A stretch of 64,000 nucleotides of DNA from Candidatus Poribacteria bacterium (lineage in GTDB: Bacteria; Poribacteria; WGA-4E; WGA-3G), in NCBI GenBank assembly GCA_012267415.1, contig JAAXGN010000122.1, positions 81,041 to 145,040 on the forward strand, read 5' to 3'. The stretch's first letter is position 1; the number at the start of each line of letters is the position of its first letter. The position numbers and the translations under genes are program-made. Of the stretch, positions 53,533 to 62,618 are shown one piece after another. Under the pieces are notes generated by a model. The model was not told the origin of the DNA and searched no databases. It saw only the letters and a program-made list of their open reading frames with translations.

Positions 53533-54501
53533 ATGGCTAATAATTTACGTTTTGGTGTTGTAGGTTTAGGTATGGGTATGAATCGTGCTGGTATGATTCA
53601 CAGCACAGAGGGTGCTGAACTTGTTGCTGTTGCTGATCTCAAGACAGATCGCCTAAAAGCTGCAGAAGAGAGATTTGGATGTGAGAGCCACGAAGATGCA
53701 CTGGAGATGTTTGATCGTGATGACATTGATGTCGGTATGATCATGACGCCAAGCGGATTGCACGGTAAATTCGGTGAGGAAGCTGCAAAACGCGGTAAGC
53801 ACGTAATCACGACTAAACCGATGGATGTCAGCCTTGAGAATTGTGATTCACTCATCAAGACCTGTGAAGAAAACAACGTAAAATTGCTTGTTGATTTCGG
53901 CGAAAGGTATGGCACAAAGAACAGAAGAATTAAGGCTGCACTTGATCAAGGGGCACTCGGAAAACCGATTCTGTGTGAACTCCGTATGAAATGGAAAAGA
54001 CCTGATAGCTACTACGTGGGATGGCACGGCACATGGGAACTTGATGGGGGTGGCTCTATTATGAACCAAGGTGTACATTCCGTTGATCTGATGCTGTGGT
54101 TTATGGGTCCTGTTAAACGTGTCATCGGTGCGCATTTTGATGTATATGATCATGAAAACTGTGAGACAGAGGACATGACATCTGCTATCTTAGAATTTGA
54201 AAACGGGGCACTTGGACATGTTTTGACAACAACTACCTATCCGGGTGGAAATGTAACAATGATTCATGTTCACGGACAGGATGGGATTGTTGGTGTTGGA
54301 CCTGATATGTGGCAATTCACAGAAGGTAAAGAACCTGAAATTGAGCTACCACCCTATCCAGGTAATGTTATTCAAGATATTTTACAGGTTGTTCATGAAG
54401 ATGGGACACCTGCTGTTGATGGACATGAGGGGAGACGTTCCGTTGAACTCAACATGGCGATCTATGAATGCGCGCGGACAGGGAAAGAGGTAGTTTTATA
54501 G
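53533..54501 (+). CDS. Gfo/Idh/MocA-family NAD(P)-dependent oxidoreductase
   Basis: The 322-aa protein has an N-terminal Rossmann fold (FGVVGLGMGMNRAGMIHSTE, LVAVADLKTDRLKAAEERFG), MIMTPSGLHGKFGEEAAKRG, VITTKPMDVS (Lys of the family's E/D-K-P motif), and a C-terminal substrate domain (LDGGGSIMNQGVHSVDLMLW, the GG-x(n)-H-x-x-D pattern). It would oxidise or reduce a cyclic polyol or sugar. Ribosome site GAGGAGAG precedes ATG 53533. It is a single gene. Confidence 0.92.
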   Translation: MANNLRFGVVGLGMGMNRAGMIHSTEGAELVAVADLKTDRLKAAEERFGCESHEDALEMFDRDDIDVGMIMTPSGLHGKFGEEAAKRGKHVITTKPMDVSLENCDSLIKTCEENNVKLLVDFGERYGTKNRRIKAALDQGALGKPILCELRMKWKRPDSYYVGWHGTWELDGGGSIMNQGVHSVDLMLWFMGPVKRVIGAHFDVYDHENCETEDMTSAILEFENGALGHVLTTTTYPGGNVTMIHVHGQDGIVGVGPDMWQFTEGKEPEIELPPYPGNVIQDILQVVHEDGTPAVDGHEGRRSVELNMAIYECARTGKEVVL

Positions 54502-54532
54502 GATCAGTAGTATGTGGGTGGTGGAATAATAT

Positions 54533-54663
54533 TAGGACTTAGGCAGTTTCTCTTAAAGTCCCCTTGATAAGGGGACTTAGGGGGTTAAATCACTAAATAT
54601 TATTGAAATAACGACTTTTTAAACCCCCTAACCCCCTTATCAAGGGGGAATGCGTAAGTCCTG
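54533..54663. mobile_element. MITE with AGGACTTA ends and 5-bp target duplication
   Basis: Terminal inverted repeats TAGGACTTA (54533) and TAAGTCCTG (54655-54663), inner stems CCCCTTGATAAGGGG and CCCCTTATCAAGGGG. AATAT flanks both sides (54528-54532 and 54664-54668), a likely target-site duplication. A lone end (GCATAAGTCCTAA) is at about 61721. No gene inside. Confidence 0.75.
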
Positions 54664-54705
54664 AATATATTATTTGCCACCTCTACGACCTTGTTTGTAA
54701 TCGGC

Positions 54706-57399
54706 TTAAGAATCGTCCGCTTTTGCTTTCAAATCGTATAGGATGTTAACTGCATCTAAGGGTGTAATTTGTGAAAGTTCTAACTGCTGTATCTCTTCTA
54801 TGAGTGGATGTGTTTTGGGTGTAAAGAGTGCCATCTGAAGCGAATCGTTTTGTAGTGTCTTCCGCGTAATTCTTCGTTTTGGACGTGGAATTTTTTGGTC
54901 TGCTTTCTGTGGTTTGTTTGCTACACCATCAGTCTCTACACTGAGATTGTGTTGTTCAAGAACTTCAAGTATCTGTTGTGCCCGTACAATAACAGAACGC
55001 GGTAAACCTGCAAGACGCGCGACGTGAATACCGTAGCTTTGGTCTGCCCCTCCCGGTACGACTTTACGTAGAAAAGTAACCTTCTCTCCATCTTCATGAA
55101 CAGCGACGTTGTAGTTTTTTGCGCGTTTATACTTACTGGCAAGTTCAACAAGTTCATGGTAATGGGTCGCAAAAAGAGTCTTAGCTCCCATCCGTTTCTC
55201 ATCCAATAAATGCTCAGAGACTGCCCAGGCAATGCTGAGACCATCAAACGTGCTTGTTCCCCGTCCTACTTCATCCAAGATGACAAGGCTTTTTGACGTG
55301 GCATTGTTTAGGATGTTCGCTGTTTCGTTCATCTCAACAAGGAATGTACTTTGTCCCATCACAAGGTTATCTGAAGCACCAACACGCGTGAAGATTCTAT
55401 CTACAAGTCCTACTTTTGCGACGGATGCAGGCACGAAACAGCCAATCTGTGCTAACAGGACAATGAGTGCTGTTTGTCTTAAATAGGTGCTTTTTCCACT
55501 CATATTCGGACCCGTGATGATATGAAGTTGTTCATCACTGCAATTGAGCAATGTATCGTTTGGCACAAAACCCTCTTGTGTGAATATCTGCTCTACAACA
55601 GGGTGCCGTCCATCACGTATGATTATCTCATCGCTTTCCTCAACGGTAGGTTTCACGTAATTGTATCTTGACGCACAATATGCAAAATTGGCGATTACAT
55701 CAATCATAGAAAGTGCTGCAGCGATTTTCTGTATGGGTTCGGTAGACTTTGCTACCTCGTCACGTATATCACAGAAAAGATCGTATTCAAGTGTCTGTAT
55801 CCGATCTTCAGCATTTAGGACTTTTGCTTCCTGTTCCTTGAGTTCAGGTGTGATGAACCGTTCGGAGTTGGTTAGGGTCTGCTTCCGGATATAATGTTCT
55901 GGTACCATGTTGAGATTAGGTTTCGTGACTTCTATATAATATCCGAAAACTTGGTTGAAACCTATCTTAAGGGATGTGATTCCACTCCGTTTTCGCTCCT
56001 CTTCCTGTAATGTTGCCATCCAGGCTCTCCCTTGTCCGGCAATTTCTCTTAACTCATCAAGTTCATCGTTGTACCCATCATTTATCACACCGCCCTCCTT
56101 TATCGTTGCCGGCGGGTCTGGATGTATGCCAAGATGGATCATTTCTACTAACTCTAACATTGGGTGCAATTCTTCGTTCAAGGACATCAGCATTGCACTT
56201 TGACAATTTTGGAGTTGTTGCTTGACAGCAGGAATAAGTTCAAGGGAATCCTTTAGAGAATTCAGGTCACGTCCGTTAACTGAACCGAGACTAATGCGGG
56301 TAATAAGACGTTCTATATCGGACATCTGTTTCAATGCGTCCCGTATCTCTTCTTGTAGATTTATCTGTGTTCTCAGTTCCTCAACCGCATAGAGACGTTC
56401 ATTTATATCTTTCTCATCAAGTAAAGGTTGCAATAGGCACTGTCGTAGTTTTCTTCCACCCATTGGTGTGACTGTTTGGTCAAGTACTTCTAACAGGGTG
56501 CCATTTTTTGAACCGTCGCGAATCGACGTTGTTATTTCCAGATTGCGTTGTGTGTCAGCATCTAATATCATGAAGTCGTCAAGTGTATAAGTTTGAACGG
56601 AGAGGATGTGCTCTACTTCCTGTTTCTGTGTCTCATGTAAATAGTAGATGAGTGCTCCTGCAGCACAGATTGCTGCGGGTAGATTCTCACATCCGTAGCC
56701 ATCAAGTGTTATCGTCTGAAAGTGGTTCAGAAGTTCAGATCGTGCCGTATCATAGTCAAATCTCCACTCTGGAAGGAAATTAACGGATGCTTTCAATTCA
56801 AGCCTTATCTGTTCTAACATTTCTGCCTCTTCATCTTCATACACTTCTGAGAAGAGACATTCTTTAGGTGAAAACCTATGTATTTCTGCCCAAAGTCGGT
56901 TACCATCGTCAAGTTCAGCCACCTTGAATTCACCTGTAGATAGGTCAGCAACAGCGATCCCGTATTTTTCTTTATGATGATAGATAGAGAGTAGATAGTT
57001 GTTTGATTTGTGTTCTAATACTTTCGGATCCGTTACCGTTCCTGGTGTCACGATGCGGACAACATCCCTTTTAACCAGACGGTTTTCCTCTCTCGCAAGT
57101 TTTGCGTCTTCAGTCTGGTCCAAGATTGCGACTTTGTGTCCTGCATTAACTAATTTATAGAGATAAGAGTCAAGTGCATGGTGTGGAATTCCAGCCATGG
57201 GTGGTGGAGGGGATTTTTGGTTTTTCTGATTTCTTGAAGTCAACGCAATTTCAAGTAGTTTTGAGATCAGTTCCGCGTCTTCATAAAATGCTTCATAGAA
57301 ATCGCCTACACGGCAGAGGAGGATAGCATCTTCATGCTGTTTCTTGACCTGTTTGTATAGCTCCATCATGGAGGGTTCTGATTGTCTTAAACGTGGCAT
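54706..57399 (-). CDS. mutS: DNA mismatch repair protein MutS
   Basis: About 897 residues. The mismatch-binding domain has the Phe-x-Glu motif (VGDFYEAFYEDA), and the C-terminal ATPase shows Walker A (ITGPNMSGKSTYLRQ), the signature loop (STFLVEMNE) and Walker B (LVILDEVGRGTSTFDG). It recognises mispairs and recruits MutL. I prefer ATG 57399 (MPRLRQSEPSMM), which has GAGGT upstream; an earlier ATG at 57432 lacks a ribosome site. There is no mutL in the window. Full length. Confidence 0.96.
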   Translation of the reverse strand: MPRLRQSEPSMMELYKQVKKQHEDAILLCRVGDFYEAFYEDAELISKLLEIALTSRNQKNQKSPPPPMAGIPHHALDSYLYKLVNAGHKVAILDQTEDAKLAREENRLVKRDVVRIVTPGTVTDPKVLEHKSNNYLLSIYHHKEKYGIAVADLSTGEFKVAELDDGNRLWAEIHRFSPKECLFSEVYEDEEAEMLEQIRLELKASVNFLPEWRFDYDTARSELLNHFQTITLDGYGCENLPAAICAAGALIYYLHETQKQEVEHILSVQTYTLDDFMILDADTQRNLEITTSIRDGSKNGTLLEVLDQTVTPMGGRKLRQCLLQPLLDEKDINERLYAVEELRTQINLQEEIRDALKQMSDIERLITRISLGSVNGRDLNSLKDSLELIPAVKQQLQNCQSAMLMSLNEELHPMLELVEMIHLGIHPDPPATIKEGGVINDGYNDELDELREIAGQGRAWMATLQEEERKRSGITSLKIGFNQVFGYYIEVTKPNLNMVPEHYIRKQTLTNSERFITPELKEQEAKVLNAEDRIQTLEYDLFCDIRDEVAKSTEPIQKIAAALSMIDVIANFAYCASRYNYVKPTVEESDEIIIRDGRHPVVEQIFTQEGFVPNDTLLNCSDEQLHIITGPNMSGKSTYLRQTALIVLLAQIGCFVPASVAKVGLVDRIFTRVGASDNLVMGQSTFLVEMNETANILNNATSKSLVILDEVGRGTSTFDGLSIAWAVSEHLLDEKRMGAKTLFATHYHELVELASKYKRAKNYNVAVHEDGEKVTFLRKVVPGGADQSYGIHVARLAGLPRSVIVRAQQILEVLEQHNLSVETDGVANKPQKADQKIPRPKRRITRKTLQNDSLQMALFTPKTHPLIEEIQQLELSQITPLDAVNILYDLKAKADDS

Positions 57400-57499
57400 A
57401 TAGGGGACCTCATGTGATGTTCTGGCATCCATGTTAAGAAAGAAAATATGCTTAATACCTTATCATTAATTGTTGCAGTTGTCAAAGTTAATCTCTGAC

Positions 57500-57783
57500 G
57501 GGTGTGTAAAGTATTTGTCACTGGATTCCCTCTGGTACGTTAAGTTTTTGTAACCTTATGTGTCAATTTACAGGGATTAATTTGTTATGAGTATGTCCTC
57601 AGTCCCGTAGGGACGATATGTTTATAGAAAAACGTGCGGTTAACCTTCTTTAGTCCCGTAGGGACGATATGTTTATGTTATTGCCTTATTTTGCCTATAT
57701 CGTCCCTACGGGACTGAGGACACTTATTGATTGGATTTATATTCTTAAATTGACAATTTTGGTGACAAAATATTTACACACCC
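57500..57783. mobile_element. Non-autonomous element with GGGTGTGTAAA inverted ends carrying family-4 REPs
   Basis: GGGTGTGTAAAGTATTTGTC at 57500 faces GACAAAATATTTACACACCC at 57764-57783. Ends of this kind are typical of IS256-group elements, but no transposase is present. Inside are three family-4 palindromes (about 57602, 57650, 57699). A lone similar end (GGGTATGTAAAGTTTTTGTC) is at about 53381. Confidence 0.7.
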
Positions 57784-57928
57784 ACAACATAGCCTGAATT
57801 TGCAATATTTTGCATTTAATGCTACAATTTCTCACAGACACTGGCAACTTGGACTTGTCAATGTTCAGGGCAGGTTCAGAGGTTAGATCTCTGCTCTTGC
57901 CGGTCTAAGCATATCCAAAACGGTAAAA

Positions 57929-58084
57929 ATGATTACAGCACATCCTGCGGAACAGGTTGTAAAACAGACTGGCGATGTAGCCAAAGAAAAGGTTCGCTCT
58001 GATGCCAAAACGGAAATAGAAGCACAACTTATAAATGCTGCAATGACAGTCCCCGCTATTGGGATATTAGTAGAAAACAATTAG
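57929..58084 (+). CDS. Possible small protein or gene fragment
   Basis: A 51-codon frame starts at ATG 57929 (MITAHPAEQVVKQTGDVAKE) and ends VPAIGILVENN; the frame is open upstream to 57887 without a start. The composition looks protein-like and helical, but there is no ribosome site and no known family. It could be the tail of a lost gene ahead of the methyltransferase. The remaining 57784-58122 sequence shows nothing else. Confidence 0.3.
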   Translation: MITAHPAEQVVKQTGDVAKEKVRSDAKTEIEAQLINAAMTVPAIGILVENN

Positions 58085-58122
58085 TGTGAGAGTGAATATA
58101 TTTTATCTAAGTTTTAGATACT

Positions 58123-59433
58123 ATGAATGTAGAAAACAGAACTATCTTTGAAGGTGACAATCTTGACATCCTACGAGGATTTGACAGCGAAACGATAGAC
58201 CTAATCTATCTTGATCCACCATTCAACTCTAACAAGATTTACGAAGCTCCGATCGGCAGCGATGCTGCAGGTGCAGCATTCAAAGACTCTTGGTCGCTAA
58301 GTGACTTGGATAACAAGTGGCATGGAGAACTCGCAGAAAGCGAACCAGCTCTCTATTCAGCGATTGCTGCCGCGGAATTCACACACGGCAAGTCTATGAA
58401 GGCATACCTCATAATGATGGGCATACGCATGCTGGAAATGCGACGCATCCTAAAACTTACAGGCAGCATCTATTTGCACTGCGATCCGAACGCAAGCCAT
58501 TATTTGAAATTGGTAATGGATAGTGTGTTCGGGCAAAAAAACTTTCGGAATGAGATTGTTTGGTATTACAAAGGTAATTCTATTGCTAAGAGAGTGTTTC
58601 CTGCGAAACACGACACTATTTTGTATTATGCTAAACATGATTATGTATTTAATCCAATACTCGTTCCTTACGCTGAATCAACAATACGACGATACAATCA
58701 TGTCGATGAGGATGGAAAAAGATACAAAATATCCGCTCTCAGAGGTGGAAAACAGGAAAAAGTGTATATGAAGGAAGGCAAACCTGCCGATTCTGTGTGG
58801 GATATTCCTGTGGTTCGGAAGAAAAAAGAACGTGTCGGTTACCCCACACAAAAACCGATTGCCCTGTTAACACGTATCATCAATGCATCAAGTAATCCGG
58901 GAGATGTTGTGCTTGATCCGTTCTGCGGATGTGCAACAACATGTGTAGCAGCTGAAAGATTGAAACGGCAATGGATCGGCATAGATCTTAGTTCAAAAGC
59001 CGTAGAACTGGTGAAAATGCGTCTGGATCGTGAAGAAGGGATTAAGGAAATCGGCGATTCAATTTCTGGAATGATTGTCCATAGAAAAGATGTTCCAGAG
59101 CGGTTAGTCCCCGATCCACTAGAGGAAATACAACCTATTACTCTATTCAATGTGCCGACCGTTGCGGAGATGTCGATGTCCCAAGTCCAACTGCAAGATT
59201 ACCGCACACACAAACATGAACTGTTTGGCAAGCAAGAAGGCAAATGCAACGGCTGTGAAGTGCCATTCCATTTCCGCAACCTGACAATTGACCATATTGT
59301 ACCACAGTCAAGAGATGGTTCAGATCATATAGATAACCTACAGCTGCTCTGTGGCGCGTGTAATTCCACGAAAGGCAAGGGCACCCACGAACAATTGATA
59401 CAAAAACTAAAAGACACCGGTATCTTGCGTTAG
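58123..59433 (+). CDS. Beta-class DNA methyltransferase fused to an HNH endonuclease domain
   Basis: The 436-aa protein starts with the catalytic motif IV region (IFEGDNLDILRG, LIYLDPPFNSN) and ends its methylase part with motif I (DPFCGCATTCVAAERLKRQW), the order of beta-class N4/N6 amino-methyltransferases. About residues 370-436 form an HNH nuclease domain (CNGCEVPFHFRNLTIDHIVP, CGACNSTKGKG) with two Cys pairs for zinc. One chain would thus modify and perhaps cut DNA. No separate restriction or specificity gene is adjacent except a short HsdR-like fragment at 59705. It could act in defence or epigenetic control; DPPF suggests N6-adenine or N4-cytosine, not decided. Confidence 0.9.
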   Translation: MNVENRTIFEGDNLDILRGFDSETIDLIYLDPPFNSNKIYEAPIGSDAAGAAFKDSWSLSDLDNKWHGELAESEPALYSAIAAAEFTHGKSMKAYLIMMGIRMLEMRRILKLTGSIYLHCDPNASHYLKLVMDSVFGQKNFRNEIVWYYKGNSIAKRVFPAKHDTILYYAKHDYVFNPILVPYAESTIRRYNHVDEDGKRYKISALRGGKQEKVYMKEGKPADSVWDIPVVRKKKERVGYPTQKPIALLTRIINASSNPGDVVLDPFCGCATTCVAAERLKRQWIGIDLSSKAVELVKMRLDREEGIKEIGDSISGMIVHRKDVPERLVPDPLEEIQPITLFNVPTVAEMSMSQVQLQDYRTHKHELFGKQEGKCNGCEVPFHFRNLTIDHIVPQSRDGSDHIDNLQLLCGACNSTKGKGTHEQLIQKLKDTGILR

Positions 59434-59649
59434 TTTCTTACCGAGTCACTATTAACAGATGGTGTCCAGAATATAGGTGGTAAAAGTTGCACTATTTGTG
59501 TAATATTGTTATACTAATCTGACCAGTTTTGGGTGGTACTGCTAAGTATACTGCAGGGTATATATGCCACCCTCCCACCTTAGCAGGGGGAGAAACAGAC
59601 TGGTGATTGGGAATCCAATGAGAGAAATCTCACCTTATTCCAAAGACCG

Positions 59650-59678
59650 TTGATTAACAATAATTACCGGATTATAAC
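59650..59678 (+). promoter_or_regulatory. Sigma-70-like promoter before a small ORF
   Basis: TTGATT at 59650-59655 and TATAAC at 59673-59678 with a 17-bp spacer, 26 bp upstream of the ATG at 59705. The rest of the 59434-59649 gap shows no gene; a GC-rich inverted motif (CCACCCTCCC...) lies at about 59568. Confidence 0.45.
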
Positions 59679-59704
59679 ACTTTTATGTATAGAAAGGGGA
59701 TTTT

Positions 59705-59830
59705 ATGGATTTTATTGAACAACTAAGGGTATTATCTGCCAGAGTAGAGGAACAGAAAGAGTTTACACAGACCGAAGAGAGCACAGAGGAGGCAGAAGAA
59801 TTCACTGAAGAATTCACTATTGAGACATGA
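59705..59830 (+). CDS. Short protein resembling the N-terminus of HsdR-like restriction proteins
   Basis: The 41-codon frame starts with strong AAAGGGGA four bases before ATG 59705. MDFIEQLRVLSARVEEQKEF, then TQTEESTEEA, resembles the first about 35 residues of type I restriction R-subunit N-terminal domain proteins (pattern MDFIxxLxxLAxRIxxQ...TEEATK). After that the sequence becomes Glu/Thr-rich and stops. A proper terminator follows, so the short gene is expressed as a unit. It is either a degraded restriction gene or a small acidic protein; the similarity is my recollection of the family, not an alignment. Confidence 0.5.
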   Translation: MDFIEQLRVLSARVEEQKEFTQTEESTEEAEEFTEEFTIET

Positions 59831-59872
59831 TATATATTTTTACTTACTGCAATGCTAATGATTGCACTCTTC

Positions 59873-59904
59873 AGACCCTTGGAAATACACTGAGGGTCTT
59901 TTTA
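59873..59904 (+). terminator. Rho-independent terminator
   Basis: AGACCCT at 59873 pairs with AGGGTCT at 59893-59899, followed by TTTTT and an AT-rich tail. It follows the small frame ending at 59830. Confidence 0.75.
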
Positions 59905-60391
59905 TTTTAATAAAAAAAGACGCGTTACACAATTTTTTAACCCGGAGATGGCGCATGAATAGCATTCAAACTATTAGCGGAAAATACTCGTGAGGAACCA
60001 CCTTATGTAAAAATGCGGGTTTGAGAGCTACAGTCATTTCCTGTTGGATACGACAGAGAGATTCAAGAACACCCCAATTGTTAGTTGGGAGGAGGGGGAA
60101 GGAATTGGAGTTCCCCGGCAATCCCCTCCTTAACTCTCAATATTAAATTATACACTATTCTTAGAAAAAAAGCAACAAAATAAACACATTGCTCAAACAT
60201 AATCTCTGACCCACGCTTCATTTTAGATTGACATACGCACATAAAAATGATAAATTATTGATGCAGTATAGTGTCATCTATCATACTGAATCGGATAGTA
60301 TTGGATGATAACTATCAGGGAAATTGCGTAATATCAGAAGTGCAGATTTCTTTTCTTTCAACTACCAATTTGAGGAGATATACAACACATC
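59905..60391. other. Intergenic stretch without a recognised gene
   Basis: Holds one moderately GC-rich patch (59930-60060, including GCATGAATAGCATTC and GTTTGAGAGCTAC) that might be a transcribed RNA but matches nothing I can name. A diverged inverted motif (GGAATTGGAGTTCCCC) is at about 60100. The AT-rich 60140-60390 part should hold the promoter of the PQQ-propeller gene. Confidence 0.4.
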
Positions 60392-61693
60392 ATGAAGAAT
60401 CTAAGATATGTGTCCATTGCTATGTTAGTCATAGGTTGCACCATGGTTATCCCAGTATTGGAGGATGACTGGTCTCAGTGGCGTGGACCTAACCGAGATG
60501 GCGTTTGGCACGAAACAGGTATTATTGACAAATTTGAGGGTGAAGAGATACCTATACGTTGGAGCGTACCTATTGGGAGTGGCTATAGCGGTCCAACCGT
60601 CGCTGATGGACGTGTGTATGTCATGGATAGACTTACAAAACCGAAACAGGTTGAACGGGTTCACTGTTTTGATTGGGAAACTGGCGATGAAATCTGGTCT
60701 CACACCTACGATTGCGTTTATAGAATTGAGTATCCCGTTGGACCGCGCGCAAACGTAACTGTCCACGATGGACTTGCTTATACTTTGGGTGCGATGGGGC
60801 ATCTGCACTGTTTTGATGCTGCGACTGGAGACATCAAATTCCAAAAGGACCTTAATACTGAATATAACATCAATATGCCGATATGGGGAATCGCTTGTGC
60901 GCCGCTAATTGAGGAGGATCTACTTATTGTCCAAATTGGTGGAAAGCCAGCGGCATGTGTTGTTGCATTTGATCGCAAAACAGGGGAGGAGAGATGGAAA
61001 GCACTTGAAGATAACGCATCATATTCCGCACCGATAATGATTGAACAAGCAGGACAACGTGTCTTAATCTGCTGGACAGGATGGAACGTTACTGCATTGG
61101 ATCCGAAAACTGGTGAAGTTCATTGGAAATATCCGATGCCGCCGACGCGCTGGGAGATCGGCATCGCAACACCTATTTATCAGAACAATCAGCTGTTTGT
61201 TACAAATTTCTATGAAGGTGCAGCACTACTAAAACTGTCAGATGACAAACTGGAGTATGAACTCGGTTGGCGCAGACAGGGGAAAGATGAAAGAAATACC
61301 GATGCACTGCAAACGACTATGTCAACTCCTATATGGATTGGGGATCATATTTACGGTGTTGATAGTTATGGCGAACTCCGTTGTCTTGACGCGAAAACAG
61401 GGGATCGTGTGTGGACTGATTTATCTGCAGTGCCTGTAGACCGCTGGAGTACAATTCAGTTTGTGCAGAATGCTGATAAAGTCTGGATGTTTAATGAACG
61501 GGGTGAATTACTTATTACAGAACTTTCACCTGAAGGATTAAATATCATCAGTCGTGCTAAACTGATTGCACCTACAAAGGGACAACTTAACCGCAGGGGC
61601 GGCGTAACTTGGGCGCACCCAGCTTTTGCATATAAACATGTCTTTGCACGTAATGATAAGGAACTTGTATGTGCAAGCTTGGAAAAGGAATGA
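60392..61693 (+). CDS. PQQ-like beta-propeller repeat protein
   Basis: The 433-aa protein has a short hydrophobic N-terminus (SIAMLVIGCTMVIPVL) containing Cys, possibly a lipoprotein-type or uncleaved anchor. It then shows the family opening DWSQWRGPNRDGVWHETGII and repeated propeller blades (FDWETGDEIW, FDAATGDIKF, FDRKTGEERW, LDPKTGEVHW, LDAKTGDRVW). Such proteins sit at the cell surface or periplasm; many are not enzymes and do not bind PQQ. GAGGAG lies about 14 bases before ATG 60392. No partner gene is adjacent. Confidence 0.9.
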   Translation: MKNLRYVSIAMLVIGCTMVIPVLEDDWSQWRGPNRDGVWHETGIIDKFEGEEIPIRWSVPIGSGYSGPTVADGRVYVMDRLTKPKQVERVHCFDWETGDEIWSHTYDCVYRIEYPVGPRANVTVHDGLAYTLGAMGHLHCFDAATGDIKFQKDLNTEYNINMPIWGIACAPLIEEDLLIVQIGGKPAACVVAFDRKTGEERWKALEDNASYSAPIMIEQAGQRVLICWTGWNVTALDPKTGEVHWKYPMPPTRWEIGIATPIYQNNQLFVTNFYEGAALLKLSDDKLEYELGWRRQGKDERNTDALQTTMSTPIWIGDHIYGVDSYGELRCLDAKTGDRVWTDLSAVPVDRWSTIQFVQNADKVWMFNERGELLITELSPEGLNIISRAKLIAPTKGQLNRRGGVTWAHPAFAYKHVFARNDKELVCASLEKE

Positions 61694-61814
61694 ACTGGAA
61701 GGATATGAATATAAAGAGTGATGCATAAGTCCTAATTGTAATAGCTAGTGACACGATATTTTACCCTGGCACACATTTTTTTGCGAACATCTGATGGAGA
61801 TTATATAATTTTCC

Positions 61815-62546
61815 ATGCTACAATATGAAACAATAGTACCGAGAGTCTACGTTGAGTCAACAGTTGTTAGTTACTTGGCAGCGAGACCCAGCAATAATCC
61901 AAAATCAGCATCTCGGCAAAGAACGACTCAACGATTGTGGCAAAACTATGCGGATAGATTTGAGTTTGTAATTTCACCTGTAGTACGTGACGAAATTGAA
62001 CGTGGTGATGCACGTGCAGCACAGCAACGACTTGAAATCATATCACCTTTCACAGTACTAGAAATTTTACCAGAGGCGAGAGTTTTGGTGCAAAAGTTAT
62101 TAGATGCAGGTGCTGTACCGCTAAATTCTGCACCAGACGCACAACATATTGCTATTGCCACAGCACACAGTGTTGATTATTTGGTATCGTGGAATCATAA
62201 ACATATTGTGAATGAACACAAACGTGAGCATATCAATGAAGTTTGCATAGAAGCAGGATTCATACCAACAACATTATGCACACCAAGTGAACTGATGGAG
62301 GAAATCCAGATGAAAGAATCACCAGAAAAACACCCGGAATTTGACCCAGAAACGTACACAGACCCTATCCTCGAGGAATGCTATCGAATCAAAGCAGAGA
62401 TTAGCGCGCAATTCAAGACTGTAGAGGAATATTATCTTTATCTGAAAGCCAAAGAAGAAAAAGAAAAACGGAACGGGGTAAAATATGTCTCGTATTTTGA
62501 CCCATCCAAACATAAAACACCAGAAACATCTAAGGACAATGACTAA
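61815..62546 (+). CDS. PIN-domain protein fused to a second toxin-antitoxin-like domain
   Basis: Residues 1-150 form a PIN domain with acidic residues at the expected places (VYVESTVVSYLAARPS, VVRDEIERGDAR, DAQHIAIATAHSVDYLVSWN). Residues about 175-243 (TYTDPILEECYRIKAEISAQ, then FKTVEEYYLYLKAKEEK) resemble the small partner often encoded as a separate gene next to such PIN proteins. Here both lie in one frame, but an internal ATG at 62310 (Met166) is preceded by GGAGG about ten bases earlier, so the second domain could also be made alone. PIN domains are RNases; the assignment as toxin with built-in antitoxin is inference. Confidence 0.75.
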   Translation: MLQYETIVPRVYVESTVVSYLAARPSNNPKSASRQRTTQRLWQNYADRFEFVISPVVRDEIERGDARAAQQRLEIISPFTVLEILPEARVLVQKLLDAGAVPLNSAPDAQHIAIATAHSVDYLVSWNHKHIVNEHKREHINEVCIEAGFIPTTLCTPSELMEEIQMKESPEKHPEFDPETYTDPILEECYRIKAEISAQFKTVEEYYLYLKAKEEKEKRNGVKYVSYFDPSKHKTPETSKDND

Positions 62547-62618
62547 AAATTATTGCGAGAAGAATTTCCCTATTTTGTGATTTGCTTAAGACTTCCGAAA
62601 GTAAAGGAGGTAATTCTA

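Noticed and set aside
57883..58080. Minus-strand hydrophobic small protein
   Set aside because: No ribosome site; the plus-strand frame over the same bases has a more protein-like composition, though that too is weak.
59930..60060. Structured RNA or intron end
   Set aside because: The stretch looks RNA-like, but I could not draw a supported fold or match a known class (tRNA, SRP, group II domain V), so it is only listed as intergenic.
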